Notes under the pieces: model-generated
What the model was told of the DNA's origin: nothing
Database searches by the model: none
Seen by the model: only the letters and a program-made list of their open reading frames with translations
Origin: Bacillus sp. es.036
GTDB taxonomy: Bacteria > Bacillota > Bacilli > Bacillales > Guptibacillaceae
Length of the DNA: 64,000 nt
Assembly (NCBI RefSeq): GCF_002563635.1
Contig: NZ_PDIZ01000001.1
Coordinates: 1,550,001 to 1,614,000 of the forward strand
Direction of reading: 5' to 3'
Shown here: piece by piece, positions 1 to 8,752 of the stretch
Position numbering within the stretch: position 1 is the first letter of the stretch
Layout: the number at the start of each line of letters is the position of its first letter
Made by a program: the position numbers and the translations under genes

Positions 1-269
1 CTGGCAAATACTCGGTCGCCTTCTTTGAATCCTTCAACCGATGAACCGACTTCTTTAATCACGCCAGCAATATCCCACCCAAGAATAATAGGAAAGTTAA
101 AAGGAAGCATCTCTTTTAAATAACCTTCTCTTAATTTCCAATCAATCGGGTTAATTGAAGTTGCATAGCTCGTTACCACGACCTGATTTTTGTCCGGCGT
201 TGGTGATGCCACCTCTTTTTCAACTAGCTCATCTTTACCGCCATATTGTTCGATTACAACTGCTTTCAT
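1..269 (-). CDS. NADP-dependent zinc/quinone-type alcohol dehydrogenase family oxidoreductase, N-terminal part (runs off left edge)
   Basis: The minus strand reads from an ATG at 269 with a GGAG-like site upstream and stays open to base 1, so only about 89 N-terminal residues are visible. They begin MKAVVIEQYGGKDELVEKE and contain NPIDWKLREGY and GWDIAGVIKEVGSSV. This is the GroES-like N-terminal domain of the medium-chain dehydrogenase/reductase superfamily, in the quinone oxidoreductase/zeta-crystallin style. The zinc-ligand cysteines of classical alcohol dehydrogenases are not seen here, which fits the zinc-independent NADP(H) branch. The catalytic and Rossmann parts lie outside the window, so the substrate cannot be assigned. 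Confidence 0.85.
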   Translation of the reverse strand, partial: MKAVVIEQYGGKDELVEKEVASPTPDKNQVVVTSYATSINPIDWKLREGYLKEMLPFNFPIILGWDIAGVIKEVGSSVEGFKEGDRVFA

Positions 270-327
270 AGTAGAAAACTCCTTTCAATCAATATCTCTC
301 TACTATGTTCCCTTTCTTTCCTCTTTT

Positions 328-1230
328 CTAAACAGACGAACTGTCGATACGATCAAATTTAGATAAAGTAATCAAGTTTTGGACAGTTAGTATTCCCTGC
401 CATTCTTTTTTAGCAATTTCCCAATGATTTTCAAATTGTCCCCATGTCCAGGTTGGTTCCCAGCTTCCATTCTCATGCTGATTTTCAATTAAATAATCTA
501 AATTCACATTCAACTCCTGATTGAGTTCTTTAGCAAAGGGCGATTGCACAGAGTCCACCAGGAAAAGAGGCTGAACTCCATATTGATCCCATTTTTCTGG
601 TCGATCCACAATGTATGATAATTTCTTTTCAATATTCTTGTGAATCTCTTGCTGGACTTCTGCGCCTGCTAGCCTTCCTAAGCGTAGATAACATTGCACC
701 TCATGAATTTCATATTCATTTAATTGACTAAGATGATCCAGTACCATATTTAACGCCTCTTTTGTGACATGATGTTGCACGTTATAGTGGAGGAGATATC
801 CAACGATCTCAGCGTCAGGATTAGCAGAATAGGAGGATTCCTTTTCAGATACATGCCACCACGGTGCATGCGGAACATCATTCACAAGATTAGGCACCGC
901 CTGCCAACCTTTCCTATCCTCTCGAAAAGTTTCAAGGAAATACTTGGTACCGCTAACAATAAACGGATGGTGAGCGTTTACTCCAAGATGGCTGAGATAT
1001 TGAAATGCTACCGTTGTGGCTAAGGGAGATGATTCTTGCAAACGAAAATCAGGCTCAATATGATTCCCAAAACCACCATCTTCATTTCGGAAAGCTTCAA
1101 GTTCGTGAAGAACTCTCTCTTTGTCTCCATTCCCTCTCCAGTATGCGAAAAACTCCCGGTCGAGCGGTCTTGCATGTAGCGCTATAAATTCACTTGCTTT
1201 TTCATACTGTCCCTCTGATAAGGTTTTCAT
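328..1230 (-). CDS. hypothetical protein with prenyltransferase/squalene oxidase-like repeats
   Basis: About 300 residues. Motifs of the type found in alpha/alpha-toroid terpenoid-cyclase and prenyltransferase proteins are visible: FRNEDGGFGNHIEPD near the N-terminus and NQHENGSWEPTWTWG near the C-terminus, with several aromatic-rich helices between. Function is not known. No catalytic DxDD motif of squalene cyclases was found, so it is not called a cyclase. I chose the ATG at 1230 (MKTLSEGQ), which lies 9 nt after an AAAGGA site. The longer reading from 1260 starts upstream of that ribosome binding site. It is transcribed away from the ketopantoate reductase-like gene at 1366, with a short shared intergenic region. 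Likely soluble: no signal peptide or membrane segment was seen. Confidence 0.7.
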   Translation of the reverse strand: MKTLSEGQYEKASEFIALHARPLDREFFAYWRGNGDKERVLHELEAFRNEDGGFGNHIEPDFRLQESSPLATTVAFQYLSHLGVNAHHPFIVSGTKYFLETFREDRKGWQAVPNLVNDVPHAPWWHVSEKESSYSANPDAEIVGYLLHYNVQHHVTKEALNMVLDHLSQLNEYEIHEVQCYLRLGRLAGAEVQQEIHKNIEKKLSYIVDRPEKWDQYGVQPLFLVDSVQSPFAKELNQELNVNLDYLIENQHENGSWEPTWTWGQFENHWEIAKKEWQGILTVQNLITLSKFDRIDSSSV

Positions 1231-1365
1231 ATTTATCATTCCTTTCAATCTTTTCCTCACTTAAGCTATTTCTCTACGATATTTTTATCTCCTGCCTTCT
1301 TGAAATTATGACACTAAATAAGTAGAGTAATAGAAAGAAAGCGATTTCGAAAAAGGAGGATGATT

Positions 1366-2286
1366 ATGAATATCATTATCATTGGAGCAGGTGCACTTGG
1401 TACATATTTTGGGTCCAGATGGATAGAAAGCGGTGCGAACGTGTCGTTTTTTGTACGTGAAGGAAGAAAAAAGCAAATAGAGCGTGAAGGATTACAGGTT
1501 ACAAGTGTCAAAGGTGACACAAGAATCTCATCTCCTCTACTTCTGACAAACCCTTCTCAAGCTTCTTCACCTGATTTAGTATTGTTGGGCGTAAAAGGAT
1601 ACCACCTTGGTGAAACGATTCCAGTACTTAAAGAGTTTGTAGCAAAAGGAGCAAAGGTACTACCCATTCTAAATGGTATTGAACATATTTCCATTCTAAA
1701 AGAAAAACTTGGGGAAGAAGCCGTTTTAGGTGGATTATCTTATATTATTGCAACACTTGATAACAGCGGGCATGTCCATCATACAAGCGAACTCCATGAA
1801 TTGATATTTGGTCCACTCCATCCATCACAAAAAGAAATTTGCGCAATATTAAAACAAATAAATGAACGTGCGAATTTCAACTCACAATTAACTTCTACCA
1901 TCGAAGAAGAGATGTGGAAAAAATATATGTTTATTTCAGCTATGTCTGGTATAACCACAGCTGGAGATATACATACAGGAACCATTCGAGCTATACCTGA
2001 AACGCTCAAACTTGTTGAGAATGTGATGATGGAAATCAAAACTCTTGCTTCCTACTACGATGTTCACATTAATCAGGAAGATATCGATCGTCGTATGAAA
2101 TCATTTCACTCCCTCCCGTACGAAGCAACATCGTCAATGCATCAAGATAAGAGGAAAAAAAATAACCTTGAAGTTGAACACCTTCAAGGTGGTGCGTTAC
2201 GTCTTGCGGAAAAGGTAGAGTTGAAACTTCCTTATACGGAAACGCTCTACGGATTAATAAAGCCTTACGAAACTCAAAACATTTAA
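1366..2286 (+). CDS. ketopantoate reductase (ApbA/PanE) family protein
   Basis: About 306 residues, the normal size for 2-dehydropantoate 2-reductase, which reduces ketopantoate to pantoate with NADPH in coenzyme A synthesis. The N-terminus has a Rossmann nucleotide-binding loop (IIGAGALGTYFGS). The middle has EEEMWKKYMF, matching the family's catalytic lysine region. The C-terminal part has SSMHQDKRKKNN followed by EVEHLQGG, the substrate-binding block. The ATG at 1366 is 6 nt after AAAGGAGG; an ATG at 1360 would sit directly on that site. It stands alone, without panB or panC, and this family has many members of other function, so a role in pantothenate synthesis is possible but not shown. 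It ends at a bidirectional terminator shared with the catabolic operon on the other strand. Confidence 0.85.
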   Translation: MNIIIIGAGALGTYFGSRWIESGANVSFFVREGRKKQIEREGLQVTSVKGDTRISSPLLLTNPSQASSPDLVLLGVKGYHLGETIPVLKEFVAKGAKVLPILNGIEHISILKEKLGEEAVLGGLSYIIATLDNSGHVHHTSELHELIFGPLHPSQKEICAILKQINERANFNSQLTSTIEEEMWKKYMFISAMSGITTAGDIHTGTIRAIPETLKLVENVMMEIKTLASYYDVHINQEDIDRRMKSFHSLPYEATSSMHQDKRKKNNLEVEHLQGGALRLAEKVELKLPYTETLYGLIKPYETQNI

Positions 2287-2290
2287 AGCA

Positions 2291-2320
2291 AAAAAGCGAG
2301 GGTTCTCCTCGCTTTTTTTT
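2291..2320. terminator. bidirectional intrinsic terminator between convergent genes
   Basis: AAAAAGCGAGG pairs with CCTCGCTTTTT around a short loop, flanked by A and T runs on both sides. It can end the ketopantoate reductase-like gene on the plus strand and the 15-gene catabolic operon on the minus strand. The stop codon of the phosphotriesterase-family gene lies in its T-run. Confidence 0.9.
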
Positions 2321-3317
2321 ACGCTTTCACACTAGATTTTGATAAAAATAGCTTTTTCGGATTTTCTTCAAATACAATAGTTATCGTTTCATCCGAAATA
2401 CCCGCTGCCTTCAATTTAGGAATTATCTCTTCAAAAAGATACACCGGCTGCCAGTTTGCCATGATTTTTTCGACTTGTTCCGGTAGAACAGGGGGGCGTC
2501 CCATCCAGTAGTTAACGGTATCATGTGAGAGCATAATTTGTTTTTCATATCCGCTATTCAGTAATCCAATTAACGTAATGAGACGCTCTTTATCGTAAGG
2601 CGCGCCAACGAGTCCCTGTATCCCAAAACGATCGAACCCGATGTTCACTCCCCATTCTAATGTTTTTAAATGGTATGCGGCATCTGTATTGCCACACATA
2701 TGACCGATGATAATGGACTGTGGATTTACGCCATCTTCCACAAGCAGCTTCGCCTGGTCAGGACCCATTGTCCCTTCCTGAGTATGGGTAAGTATTGAAA
2801 TGCCTGTTTCTTTATGAACTCGAGCAGCCGCTTTAAAAAACATCTTCTCATAACCAGTTATCTGATCTTTACTGGACGCTAACTTGATAATGCCTGGTTT
2901 AATTCCAGTCGTTCCAATGCCGTCTGTTATTTCTTTTATAAACATTTCGTAAATATCTTCTTCCGCCGTACCAAGACCTTGCCTAAACTTGAAATAAGGC
3001 GTTGCTCCTTCTCCTTCATAGTAGTAACCTGTCGCACAAATAATTTGAAGGCCAGTCTCTGTTGATATTTTCTGAAGAAGCTCTGGATTTCGCCCACATT
3101 CATTTGGTGTTGGATCTACAACGGTTTTCACACCGTGTGCCATAACACTTTCAGCCACTGAAATCCCAACTCGAAGCGCCTCCTGGAAATCAAAAGCACC
3201 AAGTGAAATATCGCCACTAAATCCAGGATAACCAAAAGCAAAATGTTCGTGAACTAGTGTTTTTCCCAACTGATCAATCGCGATTGGTCCAGTAACCGTT
3301 TCGACTGTTTTCCCCAC
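2319..3317 (-). CDS. phosphotriesterase family metallohydrolase (possible lactonase)
   Basis: 332 residues, the usual length of the phosphotriesterase (PTE/Php) family in the amidohydrolase superfamily. The full binuclear metal set can be placed: H23 and H25 (VHEHF), K145 as the carbamylated lysine (IIKLASS), H178 (LTHTQ), H206 (IGHMC) and D266 (LSHD). Members hydrolyse phosphotriesters, lactones or remain uncharacterised; several act as lactonases. Translation starts at a GTG 9 nt after GGGAG inside the end of the upstream acyl-CoA ligase gene, so the two are translationally linked. As the last gene of the acyl-CoA catabolic operon, a role in opening a lactone or ester substrate before CoA activation is a reasonable inference. 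The exact substrate is unknown. Confidence 0.85.
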   Translation of the reverse strand: MGKTVETVTGPIAIDQLGKTLVHEHFAFGYPGFSGDISLGAFDFQEALRVGISVAESVMAHGVKTVVDPTPNECGRNPELLQKISTETGLQIICATGYYYEGEGATPYFKFRQGLGTAEEDIYEMFIKEITDGIGTTGIKPGIIKLASSKDQITGYEKMFFKAAARVHKETGISILTHTQEGTMGPDQAKLLVEDGVNPQSIIIGHMCGNTDAAYHLKTLEWGVNIGFDRFGIQGLVGAPYDKERLITLIGLLNSGYEKQIMLSHDTVNYWMGRPPVLPEQVEKIMANWQPVYLFEEIIPKLKAAGISDETITIVFEENPKKLFLSKSSVKA

Positions 3318-3318
3318 C

Positions 3319-4986
3319 TTACTTCACTCCCTCTGCTTTTTGACGTTCGTTATCCTGGAGCTTTCTCCATAAAATCTTACCACTACTCGTTGTTGGAAAA
3401 GCGTCCATAAACTCAATCATTCTTGGGTATTTATAAGCAGCCATCTGCTCTTTAGACCATTCGATAATCTCTTCTTCTGTAACTTTTCCTTTATCATTTT
3501 CATTCAAAATGACGAAAGCTTTCACTGTTTCGCCGCGCCTTGGATCCGGTACACCAACGACACAAGCTTGTTGAACAGCTGGATGCTTATATAAAATTGA
3601 TTCTACTTCTGTTGGCCAAACTTTAAAGCCTGAAGCATTGACCATGCGTTTCACACGATCAATCATAAAGAAGTATCCCTCTTCATCATAGCGACCGATA
3701 TCTCCTGTTCGGAAAAAAGACTTTCCATCAAGTTCAATGAATGAATTCCGGTTTTCATCGTCACGATTGTAATAGCCATCAAACACCTGTGGACCGTTCA
3801 CAATGATTTCGCCAGGCTCACCAGGACCGAGCTCCTTCATTGTATTTGGATCGATGACACGTGCATCTACATCGAATGACGGTACACCAAGACACTGGAG
3901 TTTAGGAAAATCTGGTGGGTTGAAATGCGTATGAGAAATCGTTTCAGATAACCCGTATCCTTCAATAAATCGTAATCCAGTTAAGTTGTATAATTTCTCT
4001 CCAACCGCAGCTGGTAAGGGCGCGCCTCCCCCTGCAAGTACTTTCAATGATGAAATGGAGTAGTTTGGTAGATTTGGATTCGAAAGAAAATCGATTAACA
4101 TCGTACTAATATTCACCCAATTAGCAACTTCATATTGTTCAATGTATTTCGCTGCCAAATTGCGATCCCAACGTGTCATAATAACCATTGGTGCCCCGCT
4201 ATAAATCGGTGCATGCATACTATGAAGCATTCCGGTTACGTGAAACAATGGAAGCGTTACAAGATGCATGCCATCCGCGGTAATATTCATCCACTGAGAG
4301 GCGCCTACCGCATTCGCTTGTAACGTGCGATTCGGATGGATACACCCTTTTGGTAAACCTGTTGTACCAGAAGTATATGGCATAACCGCAACGTCATCGA
4401 TCGTACGTACATATTCTCCAGGTACATTCGAATGATGAATCGCATCTTCCCACGTATAGTGGTTCGGCTTATTTACTCTTTTTTCCAGTAAAGCCACTTC
4501 CGCAGGCATATCACTTTCATTACCAGCATAGTGAGAATAGGCTGCCGTAATCACATTAGTAAGAGTTGTTGTGTTCACTAAAGGCTCTACTTTCTCATAT
4601 AACTCCTGACCCACAATAGCAGTTTTAATTTCGCAATCTTTAATATAAAAAGATAGCTCTTCTGCTGTTAACATTGGGTTAATTGGAACAACGATGGCGT
4701 TAGCTCTTAAAATTGCATAGTAGCTAATTACGAACTGTGCTGAATTTTGCATAAAAAGAAGAACATTTTCTCCCTCTTTTACATGCAACTGTTCAAGAAA
4801 TGCTGCAGTCTGATTGACTTCATGAAGTAACTCTTTATACGTCATCTTTGCTCCATAATAAAGAATCGCTTCTTTATTTGGGTACCGTTTAGCAGATACT
4901 GTGAGGTTATCATAAATGGTTGTTTCAGGAATGGTTAGTGAATAGGGTACTCGTTTTGGCCAGAATTGAAAATGATTTGTTTGCAT
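3319..4986 (-). CDS. AMP-forming acyl-CoA synthetase (long-chain-fatty-acid--CoA ligase-like)
   Basis: 555 residues of the ANL superfamily; it activates a carboxylic acid to acyl-CoA through an acyl-AMP. The P-loop-like motif is YTSGTTGLPKG, followed by YGLSET, then TGDIGRYDEEGY with the hinge RVKRM, and the C-terminal lysine motif TSSGKILWRKL. It is one of three such ligases in this island (also 17747-19360 and 24984-26612), which differ clearly in sequence, so each may take a different chain or branched acid. The gene follows the ABC importer genes and overlaps the control region of the phosphotriesterase-like gene by adjacency. Acid specificity cannot be read from sequence. Confidence 0.92.
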   Translation of the reverse strand: MQTNHFQFWPKRVPYSLTIPETTIYDNLTVSAKRYPNKEAILYYGAKMTYKELLHEVNQTAAFLEQLHVKEGENVLLFMQNSAQFVISYYAILRANAIVVPINPMLTAEELSFYIKDCEIKTAIVGQELYEKVEPLVNTTTLTNVITAAYSHYAGNESDMPAEVALLEKRVNKPNHYTWEDAIHHSNVPGEYVRTIDDVAVMPYTSGTTGLPKGCIHPNRTLQANAVGASQWMNITADGMHLVTLPLFHVTGMLHSMHAPIYSGAPMVIMTRWDRNLAAKYIEQYEVANWVNISTMLIDFLSNPNLPNYSISSLKVLAGGGAPLPAAVGEKLYNLTGLRFIEGYGLSETISHTHFNPPDFPKLQCLGVPSFDVDARVIDPNTMKELGPGEPGEIIVNGPQVFDGYYNRDDENRNSFIELDGKSFFRTGDIGRYDEEGYFFMIDRVKRMVNASGFKVWPTEVESILYKHPAVQQACVVGVPDPRRGETVKAFVILNENDKGKVTEEEIIEWSKEQMAAYKYPRMIEFMDAFPTTSSGKILWRKLQDNERQKAEGVK

Positions 4987-5012
4987 CTTGTTAGATCCCC
5001 TTTCAATTTCTC

Positions 5013-6248
5013 TTAATTTTCCACTTTCACAACTTTCCCATCTTCAACTGCTCCAATAGCAGGTTTCCAGTCAAATGCACCGCCATTATAAATACCTGTT
5101 AAGTGCCAAACCATCTTTTCATCAGGTAGTGATTGGATAGCTGCATCCATGCTCTCCATAATCTTCGTTGGATCTTCGACTGAACCTGATTCAGACATGG
5201 CATTGACAATGACATGCATCGCTTGATAGTTAAATGCACCTTCAGCAGTTGGAATTCGATCAAAACGTTCTTTGTATTGGCTTATAAACTCTTCTGCACC
5301 TGGCGCATCGCTATCAATAATTGGTAGTGCTCCAATTGTCCCCTCTAACTGATCAAGTCCACCTAGTACCGGCTCAATTTCCTCAATTTTTGCTTGGTCC
5401 ATCAGCATAAAACCACCCTCAAAGCCTAATTCTCTAGCTTGTTTAATAACGAGGGCTGTTGGCTGTGATGGTCCCCCTACAAAAAGCACGTCAGGATTGT
5501 TGCTTAATGCTTTTGTGACAATTGAGAAAAAGTCAGTATCTTTACTAAAATCAATGGACCCTTCAAAAACGACTTCCCCACCATTCTCTTCCCAAACTGG
5601 TTTTAGTGCTTCTGTCCAGTCTTTGCCGTACTGAGATGAGGTTGGTAGCATTGCAATTTTCTTACCAAACCGTTCCATTTGATAGTTTGTAAAAGCTTCA
5701 GGATATGCGCTGTACGCAGGTGGAATTCCTAAAGTAAGTGAATTATCCTGTTCCATAATTTTGGGTTCACTTGTATAGGCTGCGATTAAAAATTCTTCTT
5801 GTTCATTAAATACTTGTGTTGCGAAAACACCACCGCTATGTGGAACAAAAACAATCGGCGTATCATTTTCTTGAACAAGCCTTCTCGCGTTCGTTCCTGT
5901 TTCATTAGGCAAATACTGATCATCAAGCGTTACGAGATTGACCCCGTATTTTTTGCCATCAACTTCAAAGCCTTCCTTGTTAATTTCATCTACAGCCATC
6001 TCTAAACCACTTAACGTATTCTCTCCGTAGTAAGCTGCTGGTCCACTTAAAGGACCACTAAATCCAATATTCAAAGTATTTTCGAATGTCGTATCTGCAC
6101 TTGTATCCTTGCTCGTATCTTTCGGTTCACTTGTATTTGAAGCCCCTTCATTACTAGAGTTACTAACAGAACCTGCCGCACATCCCGCCACTACGATCAT
6201 TCCGACCAACATCACAATGTAAACAAAAAGCTTTATCCCGATTCTCAT
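5013..6248 (-). CDS. Liv-type ABC transporter substrate-binding lipoprotein
   Basis: About 411 residues. The N-terminus MRIGIKLFVYIVM leads a hydrophobic stretch to the lipobox VVAGC, so this is an exported lipoprotein anchored outside the membrane. The mature part has NIGFSGPLSGPAAYYGENTLSG and VNLVTLDDQY, typical of periplasmic-binding-protein type I receptors of the branched-chain amino acid/amide (HAAT) uptake family. The ATG at 6248 follows AGGGGGA by 5 nt; a TTG at 6266 lies upstream of that site. It lies just downstream of the two ATPase and two permease genes. Placement among beta-oxidation genes suggests that it binds the acid or lactone that the island degrades and not leucine-type amino acids (inference). 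Confidence 0.9.
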   Translation of the reverse strand: MRIGIKLFVYIVMLVGMIVVAGCAAGSVSNSSNEGASNTSEPKDTSKDTSADTTFENTLNIGFSGPLSGPAAYYGENTLSGLEMAVDEINKEGFEVDGKKYGVNLVTLDDQYLPNETGTNARRLVQENDTPIVFVPHSGGVFATQVFNEQEEFLIAAYTSEPKIMEQDNSLTLGIPPAYSAYPEAFTNYQMERFGKKIAMLPTSSQYGKDWTEALKPVWEENGGEVVFEGSIDFSKDTDFFSIVTKALSNNPDVLFVGGPSQPTALVIKQARELGFEGGFMLMDQAKIEEIEPVLGGLDQLEGTIGALPIIDSDAPGAEEFISQYKERFDRIPTAEGAFNYQAMHVIVNAMSESGSVEDPTKIMESMDAAIQSLPDEKMVWHLTGIYNGGAFDWKPAIGAVEDGKVVKVEN

Positions 6249-6280
6249 TGTTTTCCCCCTATTCAAATCGATTCCGTTTT

Positions 6281-6988
6281 TTATGCCCCAATATAAGCTT
6301 TTCGAATTTGATCATTAGACAAAAGTTCCTCTTTACTTCCTTCAAGAACAATCTTGCCACTTTCAATCACATAGCCACGGTTAGAAATTTGTAGTGCAGC
6401 ATTGGCGTTTTGCTCAGCTAGAAGAATAGTTGTTCCCTGTTCATTGATATCCTCAATAATATGAAACATTTGCTCCACAATGAGGGGAGCAAGTCCTAAT
6501 GAAGGTTCATCTAGTAAAAGAACTTTCGGTTTGGCCATTAATGCTCGTCCAATCGCTAACATCTGCTGTTGACCACCACTTAGAGAACCTGCTGCCTCAT
6601 GTCGCTTATCATATAAAATAGGAAAAAGGGAATACACCTCCTTTAAGCTCTGTTCCACTTCTTTGCGACGTTTTCGATGAACAAAGCTGCCCATTTTCAA
6701 ATTTTCGTAAACGGACATTTGTGGAAACAACTTTCTACCTTCAGGACATTGCACGATCCCTTCTTTCACTAAAGAGTGTGGCGATTTTCCAGTTAACTTA
6801 CGATCCATAAAAACCACATCACCAGAAGCTGGTTTCATCAAACCACTGATCGTACGAAAGATTGTACTTTTTCCAGCTCCATTTGCACCAAGTAAGACCA
6901 CTGTTTCACCTTTTTTTACTTCGAGTGAAATATGATGAAGTACGGAAGAAGCGCCATAGTTCACATTAATATTGTTTAACTGGAGCAT
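6281..6988 (-). CDS. Liv-type ABC transporter ATP-binding protein (LivF-like)
   Basis: About 235 residues. Walker A is GANGAGKSTIF, the signature is LSGGQQQMLAIGRAL and Walker B is KVLLLDEPSLGLAP, followed by the LivF-typical LAEQNANAALQ. The ATG at 6988 lies 8 nt after GGAGG, inside the last codons of the LivG-like gene (23-nt overlap), which implies translational coupling. Readings that extend upstream to 7072 lie within the LivG frame region and are not needed. It works at the cytoplasmic face as one of two ATPases for the importer encoded by the neighbouring genes. Confidence 0.93.
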   Translation of the reverse strand: MLQLNNINVNYGASSVLHHISLEVKKGETVVLLGANGAGKSTIFRTISGLMKPASGDVVFMDRKLTGKSPHSLVKEGIVQCPEGRKLFPQMSVYENLKMGSFVHRKRRKEVEQSLKEVYSLFPILYDKRHEAAGSLSGGQQQMLAIGRALMAKPKVLLLDEPSLGLAPLIVEQMFHIIEDINEQGTTILLAEQNANAALQISNRGYVIESGKIVLEGSKEELLSNDQIRKAYIGA

Positions 6989-7745
6989 GCGCTTCACCTC
7001 CGAGATAGGCTTGAATAACCGCTTCATTTTGACGAATTTCATCAGGTCGCCCTTCTGCAATTTTCTTCCCATGATTTAAGACAACGATTTGATCAGCAAG
7101 GCTCATGATCATTGGCATCTTATGTTCGATTAAACAGACAGTAATACCGTGATCTGCCATTTTTCTCATTAAATATGCTAGCCCATCCGTCTCGTCAGGA
7201 TTAACTCCAGCGGCCGGTTCATCAAGAAGAACCAGTTCTGGATCGGTTGCTAATGCTAGAGCAAAGGCAAGTCTCTTCTTCTCTTCCTGCGTAATAAGTG
7301 AGACAGGATGCTCAACAACATGCATCATTTCAACAAATTCCAGCGCGTCGAGTGCTTTTTGATAAGACCTTTTTTCTTCCTCTTTTTCTCTTTTCGTTCG
7401 AAAAATCGCATCCCATATCCCTGATTTTGTGCGCAATCTATGTCCGATTAGAACATTATCTAGAACGGTCGATTGCTCAAACAAGTTAGTCGTTTGAAAC
7501 GTTCTGCCGATTCCAAGACGCGCAATTTGCTGTGGGGGCATTTTTGTAATATCACGATCTTTGAAAAGAATTTTCCCTGAAGAAAGCGGATGGATCCCAC
7601 TAATTAGATTAAAAAAGGTAGATTTCCCGGCACCATTTGGACCGATAATTGCCGTAATCGTACCTTTTTCAACCGATACACTTACATCTTCAACGGCTGC
7701 TAATCCCCCGAAACGTTTTGTAATCCCCTCTGTAGAAAAGAACAT
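6966..7745 (-). CDS. Liv-type ABC transporter ATP-binding protein (LivG-like)
   Basis: 259 residues. Walker A is GPNGAGKSTFF and Walker B is ELVLLDEPAAGVNPDET, the latter with the LivG-typical AAGxNPxE wording. The usual LSGGQ signature is changed: the segment before Walker B reads SLITQEEKKRLAFALALAT where LivG proteins have a GxQR-type signature, so the signature motif is divergent. The start at 7745 shares its base with the end of the permease gene upstream. Together with the LivF-like protein it forms the ATPase pair of the importer. The divergent signature may weaken or alter ATPase control at one site (inference). Confidence 0.9.
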   Translation of the reverse strand: MFFSTEGITKRFGGLAAVEDVSVSVEKGTITAIIGPNGAGKSTFFNLISGIHPLSSGKILFKDRDITKMPPQQIARLGIGRTFQTTNLFEQSTVLDNVLIGHRLRTKSGIWDAIFRTKREKEEEKRSYQKALDALEFVEMMHVVEHPVSLITQEEKKRLAFALALATDPELVLLDEPAAGVNPDETDGLAYLMRKMADHGITVCLIEHKMPMIMSLADQIVVLNHGKKIAEGRPDEIRQNEAVIQAYLGGEAHAPVKQY

Positions 7746-8752
7746 TACCCTGCCTCACCTACTTTCCTTTTCACATCATGTTCTTCATTCGCTATCTTTA
7801 CTCTTTGCTGTTTCTTTCTTTGCAAATAGCCGTTTATACTTCCAGTGATTCCACGCGGATAGTATAGAACTAATAGAACAACAACCGGACCAAAAATAAG
7901 CATCCGATATTCTTCAAGAAACTGTAATGATTGAGTAAGTGAAATGACAATAAGCGTTCCGACAAGAGGACCTGCAAGCGTTCCAATGCCACCCACTAGA
8001 AGATACATCAGCATTTCAAATGTTACGGTAATCGCTGATATTTGCGGACCGATAAAACGGATAAATGAAGCATATAACGCACCTGAAAGACCGGCAAATA
8101 AAGCTGATAAGGTAAAAGCTAACAGTTGGTTTTTCATAATGGAGATCCCAATTGTTTTGGCAAGTTCTTCACTGTTTCTTATCGCAATAAACGTTCGTCC
8201 TAGAAGAGAATGAACAATGCGGTAACAAAGGAAAATTGTAAAGGTTAGAAAGAACAAAGCAAGGTAATATTGAGAGGTTAATGTATCAAACGTAATGGGC
8301 CCTATGTTGCTTGGTGCTGGTATCCCAATTAATCCACGAACACCACCCGTTAAGCTATCCCACTTGTCTATTAAAAGATAGACAATGACACCTACACACA
8401 TGGTGTAAATAGCAAAAAAATGAGATTTTGTTCGAAGAGCAATCACTCCAACTAGAGCCCCGGCAATAGAAGTGATAAGAACTGCCAGAAGGAGAGATAG
8501 CCAATAAGACAAGCCTGCTTTGGTTGTTAATAGACCAAGTCCATATGCTCCAATTGCAAAAAAACCAGCATGTGCGAGAGACAAATACCCTACGTACCCT
8601 GAAATAATATTAAATCCGTAAACCGCGATCGACCAAATAAACACAAGCGTAAGTAATTGGAGAACATACATATTTGGAAAAACGAGGGGAAATAAAACAG
8701 CAGCAACGGCAACGATACCGATTAGCACTCGCTTCGATAAGACATTCAGCAT
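7745..8752 (-). CDS. Liv-type ABC transporter permease (LivM-like)
   Basis: 335 residues with many hydrophobic segments. The block FNIISGYVGYLSLAHAGFFAIGAY is the family hallmark, and EAA-loop-like sequence is seen around RNSEELAKTIGIS and KNQLLAFTLSALFAGLSGAL. It is one of two permease subunits of a HAAT-family importer in the cell membrane. Its start overlaps the stop of the LivH-like gene (TAATG), and its end touches the start of the LivG-like gene. This tight packing gives a co-translated transporter set. Confidence 0.92.
   Translation of the reverse strand: MLNVLSKRVLIGIVAVAAVLFPLVFPNMYVLQLLTLVFIWSIAVYGFNIISGYVGYLSLAHAGFFAIGAYGLGLLTTKAGLSYWLSLLLAVLITSIAGALVGVIALRTKSHFFAIYTMCVGVIVYLLIDKWDSLTGGVRGLIGIPAPSNIGPITFDTLTSQYYLALFFLTFTIFLCYRIVHSLLGRTFIAIRNSEELAKTIGISIMKNQLLAFTLSALFAGLSGALYASFIRFIGPQISAITVTFEMLMYLLVGGIGTLAGPLVGTLIVISLTQSLQFLEEYRMLIFGPVVVLLVLYYPRGITGSINGYLQRKKQQRVKIANEEHDVKRKVGEAG

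Noticed and set aside
769-1023. Plus-strand readings inside the 328-1230 gene and many similar antisense readings elsewhere
   Set aside because: They lie wholly within well-supported genes on the other strand and lack ribosome binding sites.
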